From contig CAWVQA010000103.1 in the NCBI GenBank assembly GCA_963932145.1, forward strand, positions 186,001-250,000: 64,000 nucleotides of DNA, given 5' to 3'. This stretch comes from Acanthosepion lycidas. Lineage: Eukaryota; Mollusca; Cephalopoda; Sepiida; Sepiidae. Shown here one piece after another: positions 29,922 through 42,300 of this stretch. The notes beneath the pieces were generated by a model. It was not told where the DNA came from and ran no database searches. It worked only from the letters and a program-made list of their open reading frames with translations. A program made the translations under genes and the position numbers. Every line of letters starts with the position of its first letter. Positions within the stretch are counted from its first letter, which is position 1.

Positions 29922-32900
29922 ATCGAAAGAAAAAGTCGATTAAGATTTGTCATTTTTGGTAGTGATTTTATTAGCCTATTAGATGCACAATGAGTTGGAG
30001 AATCTGATAAACCCCACTTCCGGTAGCCTAGCTGCAAGGGAAATGTCTTAAATTGCCGTTTGAAGCTTCAACTTTGGGTTCCCAGTTCACGTTATCTGGG
30101 TATCGAAAAAAAAAGTCGATTAAGATTTGTCATTTTTGGTAGTGATTTTATTCGCCTATTAGATGCACAATGAGTTGGAGAATCAGATAAACCCCACTTC
30201 CGGCAGTCTAGCTGCAAGAGAAATGCCTTAAATTGCCGTTTGAAGCTTCAAATTTGGGTTCACGTTATTTGGGTATCGAAAAAAAAAGTCGATTAAGATT
30301 TGTCATTTTTGGTAGTGATTTTATTAGCCTATTAGATGCACAATGAGTTGGAGAATCTGATAAACCCCACTTCCGGTAGTCTAGCTGCAAGAGAAATGCC
30401 TTAAATTGCCGTTTGAAGCTTCAACTTTGGGTTCCCAGTTCACGTTATTGGGTATCGTAAAAAAAAGTCGGTTAAGATTTGTCATTTTTGGTAGTGATTT
30501 TATTAGCCTATTGGATGCACAATGAGTTGGAGAATCTGATAAACCCCACTTCCGGTAGTCTAGCTGCAAGAGAAATGCCTTAAATTGCCGTTTGAAGCTT
30601 CAACTTTGGGTTCCCAGTTCACGTTATTTGGGTATCGTAAAAAAAAGTCGATGAAGATTTGTCATTTTTGGTAGTGATTTTATTAGCCTATTAGATGCAC
30701 AATGAGTTGGAGAATCTGATAAACCCCACTTCCGGTAGCCTAGCTGCAAGAGAAATGCCTTAAATTGCCGTTTGAATCTTCAACTTTGGGTTCTCAGTTC
30801 ACGTTATTTGGGTATCGAAAAAAAAAGTCGATTAAGATTTGTCATTTTTGGTAGTGATTTTATTAGCCTATTAGATGCACAATGAGTTGGAGAATCTGAT
30901 AAACCCCACTTCCGGTAGCCTAGCTGCAAGGGAAATGCCTTAAATTGCCGTTTGAAGCTTCAACTTTGGGTTCCCAGTTCCCGTTATTTGGGTATCGAAA
31001 AAAAAAGTCGATTAAGATTTGTCATTTTTGGTAGTGATTTTATTAGCCTATTAGATGCACAATGAGTTGGAGAATCTGATAAACCCCACTTCCGGTAGCC
31101 TAGCTGCAAGGGAAATGTCTTAAATTGCCGTTTGAAGCTTCAACTTTGGGTTCCCAGTTCACGTTATTTGGGTATCGAAAAAAAAAGTCGATTAAGATTT
31201 GTCATTTTTGGTAGTGATTTTATTCGCCTATTAGATGCACAATGAGTTGGAGAATCAGATAAACCCCACTTCCGGCAGTCTAGCTGCAAGAGAAATGCCT
31301 TAAATTGCCGTTTGAAGCTTCAACTTTGGGTTCACGTTATTTGGGTATCGAAAAAAAAAGTCGATTAAGATTTGTCATGTTTGGTAGTGATTTTATTAGC
31401 CTATTAGATGCACAATGAGTTGGAGAATCTGATAAACCCCACTTCCGGTAGTCTAGCTGCAAGAGAAATGCCTTAAATTGCCGTTTGAAGCTTCAACTTT
31501 GGGTTCCCAGTTCACGTTATTGGGTATCGTAAAAAAAAGTCGGTTAAGATTTGTCATTTTTGGTAGTGATTTTATTAGCCTATTGGATGCACAATGAGTT
31601 GGAGAATCTGATAAACCCCACTTCCGGTAGTCTAGCTGCAAGAGAAATGCCTTAAATTGCCGTTTGAAGCTTCAACTTTGGGTTCCCAGTTCACGTTATT
31701 TGGGTATCGTAAAAAAAAGTCGATGAAGATTTGTCATTTTTGGTAGTGATTTTATTAGCCTATTAGATGCACAATGAGTTGGAGAATCTGATAAACCCCA
31801 CTTCCGGTAGCCTAGCTGCAAGAGAAATGCCTTAAATTGCCGTTTGAATCTTCAACTTTGGGTTCTCAGTTCACGTTATTTGGGTATCGAAAAAAAAAGT
31901 CGATTAAGATTTGTCATTTTTGGTAGTGATTTTATTAGCCTATTAGATGCACAATGAGTTGGAGAATCAGATAAACCTCACTTCCGGTAGCCTAGCTGCA
32001 AGGGAAATGCCTTAAATTGCCGTTTGAAGCTTCAACTTTGGGTTCCCAGTTCACGTTATTTGGGTATCGAAAAAAAAAGTCGATTAAGATTTGTCATTTT
32101 TGGTAGTGATTTTATTAGCCTATTAGATGCACAATGAGTTGGAGAATCAGATAAACCCCACTTCCGGTAGCCTAGCTGCAAGGGAAATGCCTTAAATTGC
32201 CGTTTGAAGCTTCAACTTTGGGTTCCCAGTTCACGTTATTTGGGTATCGAAAAAAAAAGTCGATTAAGATTTGTCATTTTTGGTAGTGATTTTATTGGAC
32301 TATTAGATGCACAATGAGTTGGAGAATCTGATAAACCCCACTTCCGGTAGTCTAGCTGCAAGAGAAATGCCTTAAATTGCCGTTTGAAGCTTCAACTTTG
32401 GGTTCCCAGTTCACGTTATTTGGGTATCGTAAAAAAAAGTCGATTAAGATTTGTCATTTTTGGTAGTGATTTTATTAGCTTATTAGATGCACAATGAGTT
32501 GGAGAATCAGATAAACCCCACTTCCGGTAGTCTAGCTGCAAGAGAAATGCATAAATTGCCGTTTGAAGCTTCAACTTTGGGTTCCCAGTTCACGTATTTT
32601 TGGGTATCGTAAAAAAATGTCGATTAAGATTTGTCATTTTTGGCAGTGATTTTATTAGCCTATTAGATGCACATTGAGTTGGAGAATCTGATAAACCCCA
32701 CTTCCGGTAGCCTAGCTGCAAGTGAAATGCCTTAAATTGCCGTTTGAAGCTTCAACTTTGGGTTCCCAGTTCACGTTATTTGGGTATCGTAAAAAAAAGT
32801 CGATTAAGATTTGTCATTTTTGGTAGTGATTTTATTAGCCTATTAGATGCACAATGAGTTGGAGAATCAGATAAACCTCACTTCCGGTAGCCTAGCTGCA

Positions 32901-35900
32901 AGGGAAATGCCTTAAATTGCCGTTTGAAGCTTCAACTTTGGGTTCCCAGTTCACGTTATTTGGGTATCGAAAAAAAAAGTCGATTAAGATTTGTCATTTT
33001 TGGTAGTGATTTTATTAGCCTATTAGATGCACAATGAGTTGGAGAATCAGATAAACCCCACTTCCGGTAGCCTAGCTGCAAGGGAAATGCCTTAAATTGC
33101 CGTTTGAAGCTTCAACTTTGGGTTCCCAGTTCACGTTATTTGGGTATCGAAAAAAAAAGTCGATTAAGATTTGTCATTTTTGGTAGTGATTTTATTGGAC
33201 TATTAGATGCACAATGAGTTGGAGAATCTGATAAACCCCACTTCCGGTAGTCTAGCTGCAAGAGAAATGCCTTAAATTGCCGTTTGAAGCTTCAACTTTG
33301 GGTTCCCAGTTCACGTTATTTGGGTATCGTAAAAAAAAGTCGATTAAGATTTGTCATTTTTGGTAGTGATTTTATTAGCTTATTAGATGCACAATGAGTT
33401 GGAGAATCAGATAAACCCCACTTCCGGTAGTCTAGCTGCAAGAGAAATGCATAAATTGCCGTTTGAAGCTTCAACTTTGGGTTCCCAGTTCACGTTATTT
33501 GGGTATCGTAAAAAAAAGTCGATTAAGATTTGTCATTTTTGGTAGTGATTTTATTAGCTTATTAGATGCACAATGAGTTGGAGAATCAGATAAACCCCAC
33601 TTCCGGTAGCCTAGCTGCAAGGGAAATGCCTTAAATTGCCGTTTGAAGCTTCAACTTTGGGTTCCCAGTTCCCGTTATTTGGGTATCGAAAAAAAAAGTC
33701 GATTAAGATTTGTCATTTTTGGTAGTGATTTTATTAGCCTATTAGATGCACAATGAGTTGGAGAATCTGATAAACCCCACTTCCGGTAGCCTAGCTGCAA
33801 GGGAAATGTCTTAAATTGCCGTTTGAAGCTTCAACTTTGGGTTCCCAGTTCACGTTATTTGGGTATCGAAAAAAAAAGTCGATTAAGATTTGTCATTTTT
33901 GGTAGTGATTTTATTCGCCTATTAGATGCACAATGAGTTGGAGAATCAGATAAACCCCACTTCCGGCAGTCTAGCTGCAAGAGAAATGCCTTAAATTGCC
34001 GTTTGAAGCTTCAACTTTGGGTTCACGTTATTTGGGTATCGAAAAAAAAAGTCGATTAAGATTTGTCATGTTTGGTAGTGATTTTATTAGCCTATTAGAT
34101 GCACAATGAGTTGGAGAATCTGATAAACCCCACTTCCGGTAGTCTAGCTGCAAGAGAAATGCCTTAAATTGCCGTTTGAAGCTTCAACTTTGGGTTCCCA
34201 GTTCACGTTATTGGGTATCGTAAAAAAAAGTCGGTTAAGATTTGTCATTTTTGGTAGTGATTTTATTAGCCTATTGGATGCACAATGAGTTGGAGAATCT
34301 GATAAACCCCACTTCCGGTAGTCTAGCTGCAAGAGAAATGCCTTAAATTGCCGTTTGAAGCTTCAACTTTGGGTTCCCAGTTCACGTTATTTGGGTATCG
34401 TAAAAAAAAGTCGATGAAGATTTGTCATTTTTGGTAGTGATTTTATTAGCCTATTAGATGCACAATGAGTTGGAGAATCTGATAAACCCCACTTCCGGTA
34501 GCCTAGCTGCAAGAGAAATGCCTTAAATTGCCGTTTGAATCTTCAACTTTGGGTTCTCAGTTCACGTTATTTGGGTATCGAAAAAAAAAGTCGATTAAGA
34601 TTTGTCATTTTTGGTAGTGATTTTATTAGCCTATTAGATGCACAATGAGTTGGAGAATCAGATAAACCTCACTTCCGGTAGCCTAGCTGCAAGGGAAATG
34701 CCTTAAATTGCCGTTTGAAGCTTCAACTTTGGGTTCCCAGTTCACGTTATTTGGGTATCGAAAAAAAAAGTCGATTAAGATTTGTCATTTTTGGTAGTGA
34801 TTTTATTAGCCTATTAGATGCACAATGAGTTGGAGAATCAGATAAACCCCACTTCCGGTAGCCTAGCTGCAAGGGAAATGCCTTAAATTGCCGTTTGAAG
34901 CTTCAACTTTGGGTTCCCAGTTCACGTTATTTGGGTATCGAAAAAAAAAGTCGATTAAGATTTGTCATTTTTGGTAGTGATTTTATTGGACTATTAGATG
35001 CACAATGAGTTGGAGAATCTGATAAACCCCACTTCCGGTAGTCTAGCTGCAAGAGAAATGCCTTAAATTGCCGTTTGAAGCTTCAACTTTGGGTTCCCAG
35101 TTCACGTTATTTGGGTATCGTAAAAAAAAGTCGATTAAGATTTGTCATTTTTGGTAGTGATTTTATTAGCTTATTAGATGCACAATGAGTTGGAGAATCA
35201 GATAAACCCCACTTCCGGTAGTCTAGCTGCAAGAGAAATGCATAAATTGCCGTTTGAAGCTTCAACTTTGGGTTCCCAGTTCACGTATTTTTGGGTATCG
35301 TAAAAAAATGTCGATTAAGATTTGTCATTTTTGGCAGTGATTTTATTAGCCTATTAGATGCACATTGAGTTGGAGAATCTGATAAACCCCACTTCCGGTA
35401 GCCTAGCTGCAAGTGAAATGCCTTAAATTGCCGTTTGAAGCTTCAACTTTGGGTTCCCAGTTCACGTTATTTGGGTATCGTAAAAAAAAGTCGATTAAGA
35501 TTTGTCATTTTTGGTAGTGATTTTATTAGCCTATTAGATGCACAATGAGTTGGAGAATCAGATAAACCTCACTTCCGGTAGCCTAGCTGCAAGGGAAATG
35601 CCTTAAATTGCCGTTTGAAGCTTCAACTTTGGGTTCCCAGTTCACGTTATTTGGGTATCGAAAAAAAAAGTCGATTAAGATTTGTCATTTTTGGTAGTGA
35701 TTTTATTAGCCTATTAGATGCACAATGAGTTGGAGAATCAGATAAACCCCACTTCCGGTAGCCTAGCTGCAAGGGAAATGCCTTAAATTGCCGTTTGAAG
35801 CTTCAACTTTGGGTTCCCAGTTCACGTTATTTGGGTATCGAAAAAAAAAGTCGATTAAGATTTGTCATTTTTGGTAGTGATTTTATTGGACTATTAGATG

Positions 35901-36375
35901 CACAATGAGTTGGAGAATCTGATAAACCCCACTTCCGGTAGTCTAGCTGCAAGAGAAATGCCTTAAATTGCCGTTTGAAGCTTCAACTTTGGGTTCCCAG
36001 TTCACGTTATTTGGGTATCGTAAAAAAAAGTCGATTAAGATTTGTCATTTTTGGTAGTGATTTTATTAGCTTATTAGATGCACAATGAGTTGGAGAATCA
36101 GATAAACCCCACTTCCGGTAGTCTAGCTGCAAGAGAAATGCATAAATTGCCGTTTGAAGCTTCAACTTTGGGTTCCCAGTTCACGTATTTTTGGGTATCG
36201 TAAAAAAATGTCGATTAAGATTTGTCATTTTTGGCAGTGATTTTATTAGCCTATTAGATGCACATTGAGTTGGAGAATCTGATAAACCCCACTTCCGGTA
36301 GCCTAGCTGCAAGTGAAATGCCTTAAATTGCCGTTTGAAGCTTCAACTTTGGGTTCCCAGTTCACGTTATTTGGG
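29922..36375. repeat. Nested higher-order repeats, 1072, 900 and 2691 bp
   Basis: 29922-30993 matches the following sequence at an offset of 1072 bp (six monomers, one with an 8-9-bp deletion giving TTTGGGTTCACG instead of TTTGGGTTCCCAGTTCACG). About 30960-33480 matches about 33650-36170 at an offset of 2691 bp (15 monomers). Inside these, a 900-bp five-monomer unit repeats: TTATTGGACTATTAG at about 32293, 33193, 34984 and 35884; CACGTATTTTTGGG at about 32593, 35284 and 36184. Minus-strand 62-codon frames at 30381, 31453 and 34144 are identical, confirming the copies. Confidence 0.9.
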
Positions 36376-36419
36376 TATCGTAAAAAAAAGTCGATTAAGA
36401 TTTGTCATTTTTGGTAGTG

Positions 36420-39400
36420 ATTTTATTAGCCTATTAGATGCACAATGAGTTGGAGAATCAGATAAACCCCACTTCTGGTAGCCTAGCTGCAAGAGAAATG
36501 CCTTAAATTGCCGTTTGAAGCTTCAACTTTGGGTTCCCAGTTCACGTTATTTGGGTATCGAAAAAAAAAGTCGATTAAGATTTGTCATTTTTGGTAGTGA
36601 TTTTATTAGCCTATTAGATGCACAATGAGTTGGAGAATCAGATAAACCCCACTTCCGGTAGTCTAGCTGCACGAGAAATGCCTTAAATTGCCGTTTGAAG
36701 CTTCAACTTTGGGTTCCCAGTTCACGTTATTTCGGTAACGTAAAAAAAAGTCGATTAAGATTTGTCATTTTTGGTAGTGATTTTATTAGCCTATTAGATG
36801 CACAATGAGTTGGAGAATCTGATAAACCCCACTTCCGGTAGCCTAGCTGCAAGAGAAATGCCTTAAATTGCCGTTTGAAGCTTCAACTTTGGGTTCCCAG
36901 TTCACGTTATTTGGGTATCGAAAAAAAAAGTCGATTAAGATTTGTCATTTTTGGTAGTGATTTTATTCGCCTATTAGATGCACAATGAGTTGGAGAATCA
37001 GATAAACCCCACTTCCGGCAGTCTAGCTGCAAGAGAAATGCCTTAAATTGCCGTTTGAAGCTTCAACTTTGGATTCACGTTATTTGGGTATCGAAAAAAA
37101 AAGTCGATTAAGATTTGTCATTTTTGGTAGTGATTTTATTAGCCTATTGGATGCACAATGAGTTGGAGAATCTGATAAACCCCACTTCCGGTAGTCTAGC
37201 TGCAAGAGAAATGCCTTAAATTGCCGTTTGAAGCTTCAACTTTGGGTTCCCAGTTCAAGTTATTTGGGTATCGTAAAAAAAAGTCGATGAAGATTTGTCA
37301 TTTTTGGTAGTGATTTTATTAGCCTATTAGATGCACAATGAGTTGGAGAATCTGATAAACCCCACTTCCGGTAGCCTAGCTGCAAGAGAAATGCCTTAAA
37401 TTGCCGTTTGAATCTTCAACTTTGGGTTCCCAGTTCACGTTATTTGGGTATCGAAAAAAAAAGTCGATTAAGATTTGTCATTTTTGGTAGTGATTTTATT
37501 AGCCTATTAGATGCACAATGAGTTGGAGAATCTGATAAACCCCACTTCCGGTAGTCTAGCTGCAAGAGAAATGCCTTAAATTGCCGTTTGAAGCTTCAAC
37601 TTTGGGTTCCCAGTTCACGTTATTTGGGTAACGTAAAAAAAAGTCGATTAAGATTTGTCATTTTTGGTAGTGATTTTATTAGCCTATTAGATGCACAATG
37701 AGTTGGAGAATCTGATAAACCGCACTTCCGGTAGCCTAGCTGCAAGAGAAATGCCTTAAATTGCCGTTTGAAGCTTCAACTTTGGGTTCCCAGTTCACGT
37801 TATTTGGGTATCGAAAAAAAAAGTCGATTAAAATTTGTAATTTTTGGTAGTGATTTTATTAGCCTATTAGATGCAAAATGAGTTGGAGAATCTGATAAAC
37901 CCCACTTCCGGTAATCTAGCTGCAAGAGAAATGCCTTAAATTGCCGTTTGAAGCTTCAACTTTGGGTTCCCAGTTCACGTTATTTGGGTATCGAAAAAAA
38001 AAGTTGATTAAGATTTGTCATTTTTGGTAGTGATTTTATTAGCCTATTAGATGCACAATGAGTTGGAGAATCTGGTAAACCCCACTTCCGGTAGCCTAGC
38101 TGCAAGGGAAATGCCTTAAATTGCCGTTTGAAGCTTCAACTTTGGGTTCCCAGTTCACGTTATTTGGGTATCGTAAAAAATAGTCGATTAAGATTTGTCA
38201 TTTTTGGTAGTGATTTTATTAGCCTATTAGATGCACAATGAGTTGGAGAATCAGATAAATCCCACTTCCGGTAGCATAGCTGCAAGAGAAATGCCTTAAA
38301 TGGCCGTTTGAAGCTTCAACTTTGTGTTCCCAGTTCACGATATTTGGGTATCGAAAAAAAAAGTCGATTAAGATTTGTCATTTTTGGTAGTGATTTTATT
38401 AGCCTATTAGATGCACAATGAGTTGGAGAATCAGATAAACCCCACTTCCGGTAGTCTAGCTGCAAGAGAAATGCCTTAAATTGCCGTTTGAAGCTTCAAC
38501 TTTGGGTTCCCAGTTCACGTTATTTGGGTATCGTAAAAAAAGTCGATTAAGATTTGTCATTTTTGGTAGCGATTTTATTAGCCTATTAGATGCACAATGA
38601 GTTGGAGAATCAGATAAACCCCACTTCCGGTAGCCTAGCTGCAAGAGAAATGCCTTAAATTGCCGTTTGAAGCTTCAACTTTGGGTTCCCAGTTCACGTT
38701 ATTTGGGTATCGAAAAAAAAAGTCGATTAAGATTTGTCATTTTTGGTAGTGATTTTATTAGCCTATTAGATGCACAATGAGTTGGAGAATCTGATAAACC
38801 CCACTTCCGGTAGCCTTGCCCCAAGTGAAATGCCTGAAATTGCCGTTTGAAGCTTCAACTTTGGGTTCCCAGTTCACGATATTTGGGTATCGTAAAAAAA
38901 ATCGATTAAGATTTGTCATTTTTGGTAGTGATTTTATTAGCCTATTAGATGCACAATGAGTTGGAGAATCAGATAAACCCCACTTCCGGTAGTCTAGCTG
39001 CAAGAGAAATGCATAAATTGCCGTTTGAAGCTTCAACTTTGGGTTCCCAGTTCACGTTATTTGGGTATCGTAAAAAAAAGTCGATTAAGATTTGTCATTT
39101 TTGGTAGTGATTTTATTAGCCTATTAGATGCACAATGAGTTGGAGAATCTGATAAACCCCACTTCCGGTAGTCTAGCTGCAAGAGAAATGCTTTAAATTG
39201 CCGTTTGAAGCTTCAACTTTGGCTTCCCAGTTCACGTTATTTGGGTATCGTAAAAAAAAGTCGATTAAGATTTGTCATTTTTGGTAGTGATTTTATTAGA
39301 CTATTAGATGTACAATGAGTTGGAGAATCTGATAAACCCCACTTCCGGTAGCCTAGCTGCAAGAGAAATGCCTTAAATTGCCGTTTGAAGCTTCAACTTT

Positions 39401-40300
39401 GGGTTCCCAGTTCACGCTATTTGGGTATCGAAAAAAAAAGTCGATTAAGATTTGTCATTTTTGGTAGTGATTTTATTAGCCTATTACATGCACAATGAGT
39501 TGGAGAATCTGATAAAACCCACTTCCGGTAGTCTAGCTGCAAGAGAAATGCCTTAAATTGCCGTTTGAAGCTTCAACTTTGGGTTCCCAGTTCACGTTAT
39601 TTGGGTATCGAAAAAAAAAGTCGATTAAGATTTGTCATTTTTGGTAGTGATTTACAATGAGTTGGAGAATCTGATAAACCCCACTTCCGGTAGCCTAGCT
39701 GCAAGAGAAATGCCTTAAATTGCCGTTTGAAGCTTCAACTTTGGGTTCCCAGTTCACGTTATTTGGGTATCGAAAAAAAAAGTCGATTAAGATTTGTCAT
39801 TTTTGGTAGTGATTTTATTAGCCTATTAGATGCACAATGAGTTGGAGAGTCTGATAAACCCCACTTCCGGTAGCCTAGCTGCAAGGGAAATGCCTTAAAT
39901 TGCCGTTTGAAGCTTCAACTTTGGGTTCCCAGTTCACGTTATTTGGGTATCGAAAAAAAAAGTCGATTAAGATTTGTCATTTTTGGTTGTGATTTTATTA
40001 GCCTATTAGATGCACAATGAGTTGGAGAAATTCCTTAAATTGCCGTTTGAAGCTTCAACTTTGGGTTCCCAGTTCACGTTATTTGGGCAACGTAAAAAAA
40101 AGTCGATTAAGATTTGTCATTTTTGGTAGTGATTTTATTAGCCTATTAGATGCACAATGAGTTGGAGAATCTGATAAACCCCACTTCCGGTAGCCTAGCT
40201 GCAAGAGAAATGCCTTAAATTGCCGTTTGAAGCCTCAACTTTGGGTTCCCAGTTCACGCTATTTGGGTATCGTAAAAAAAAGTCGATTAAGATTTGTCAT
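36420..40300. repeat. Long block duplicated at 46430-48900
   Basis: Private variants link this block to the later one. CACTTCTGGTAGCC (36470 and 46481) and TAGCTGCACGAG (36664 and 46675) match at an offset of 10011 bp. TCTGGTAAACC (38071 and 47189) and TTTGTGTTCCCAG with CACGATATTTGGG match at 9118 bp. A shared deletion that joins GTTGGAGA to AATKCCTTAAA (40021 and 48619) matches at 8598 bp. The steps are close to whole numbers of monomers. Confidence 0.85.
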
Positions 40301-41399
40301 TTTTGGTAGTGATTTTATTAGCCTATTAGATGCACAATGAGTTGGAGAATCAGATAAACCCCACTTCCGGTAGGCTAGCTGCAAGGGAAATGCCTTAAAT
40401 TGCCGTTTGAAGCTTCAACTTTGGGTTCCCAGTTGACGTTATTTGGGTATCGAAAAAAAAAGTCGATTAAGAATTGTCATTTTTGGTAGTGATTTTATTA
40501 GCCTATTAGATGCACAATGAGTTGGAGAATCTGATAAACCCCACTTCCGGTAGCCTAGCTGCAAGAGAAATGCCTTAAATTGCCGTTTGAAGCTTCAACT
40601 TTGGGTTCCCAGTTCACGTTATTTGGGTATCGTAAAAAAAAGTCGATTAAGATTTGTCATTTTTGGTAGTGATTTTATTAGCCTATTAGATGCACAATGA
40701 GTTGGAGAATCAGATAAACCCAACTTCCGGTAGCCTAGCTGCAAGAGAAATGCCTTAAATTGCCGTTTGAAGCTTCAACTTTGGGTTCCCAGTTCACGTT
40801 ATTTGGGTATCGAACAAAAAAGTCGATTAAGATTTGTCATTTTTGGTAGTGATTTTATTAGCCTATTAGATGCACAATGAGTTGGAGAATCTGATAAACC
40901 CCACTTCCGGTAGCCTAGCTGCAAGAGAAATGCCTTAAATTGCCGTTTGAAGCTTCAACTTTGGGTTCCCAGTTCACGTTATTTGGGTATCGAAAAAAAA
41001 AGTCGATTAAGATTTGTCATTTTTGGTAGTGATTTTATTAGCCTATTAGATGCACAATGAGTTGGAGAATCTGATAAACCCCACTTCCGGTAGCCTAGCT
41101 GCAAGAGAAATGCCTTAAATTGCCGTTTGAAGCTTCAACTTTGGGTTCCCAGTTCACGTTATTTGGGTATCGAAAAAAAAAGTCGATTAAGATTTGTCAT
41201 TTTTGGTAGTGATTTTATTAGCCTACTAGATGCACAATGAGTTGGAGAATCTGATAAACCCAACTTCCGGTAACCTAGCTGCAAGAGAAATGCCTTAAAT
41301 TGCCGTTTGAAGCTTCAACTTTGGGTTCCCAGTTCACGTTATTTGGGTATCGAAAAAAAAAGTCGATTAAGATTTGTCATTTTTGGTAGTGATTTTATT

Positions 41400-42300
41400 A
41401 GCCTATTAGATGCACAATGAGTTGGAGAATCTTATAAACCCCACTTCCGGCAGCCTAGCTGCAAGAGAAATGCCTTAAATTGCCGTTTGAAGGTTCAACT
41501 TAGGGTTCCCAGTTCACGTTATTTAGGTATCGAAAAAAAAAGTCGATTAAGATTTGTCATTTTTGGTAGTGATTTTATTAGCTTATTAGATGCACAATGA
41601 GTTGGAGAATCTGATAAACCCCACTTCCGGTAGCCTAGCTGCAAGAGAAATGCCTTAAATAGACGTTTGAAGCTTCAACTTTGGTTTCCCAGTTCACGTT
41701 ATTTGAGTAACGAAAAAAAAAGTCGAAAAAGATTTGTCATTTTTGGTAGTGATTTTATTAGCTTATTAGATGCACAATGAGTTGGAGAATCTGATAAACC
41801 CCACTTCCGGTAGCCTAGCTGCAAGAGAAATGCCTTAAATAGACGTTTGAAGCTTCAACTTTGGGTTCCCAGTTCACGTTATTTGGGTATCGAAAAAAAA
41901 AGTCGATTAAGATTTGTCATTTTTGGTAGTGATTTTATTAGCCTATTAGATGCACAATGAGTTGGAGAATCTTATAAACCCCACTTGCGGCAGCCTAGCT
42001 GCAAGAGAAATGCCTTAAATTGCCGTTTGAAGGTTCAACTTAGGGTTCCCAGTTCACGTTATTTAGGTATCGAAAAAAAAAGTCGATTAAGATTTGTCAT
42101 TTTTGGTAGTGATTTTATTAGCTTATTAGATGCACAATGAGTTGGAGAATCTGATAAACCCCACTTCCGGTAGCCTAGCTGCAAGAGAAATGCCTTAAAT
42201 AGACGTTTGAAGCTTCAACTTTGGTTTCCCAGTTCACGTTATTTGAGTAACGAAAAAAAAAGTCGAATAAGATTTGTCATTTTTGGTAGTGATTTTATTA
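41400..42300. repeat. Three-monomer (540-bp) duplication
   Basis: CTTATAAACCCCACTT with GGCAGCCTAGC occurs at about 41431 and 41971. AAATAGACGTTTGAAGC occurs at about 41658, 41838 and 42198. TTTGAGTAACG occurs at about 41702 and 42242. All fit a 540-bp offset. Confidence 0.9.
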
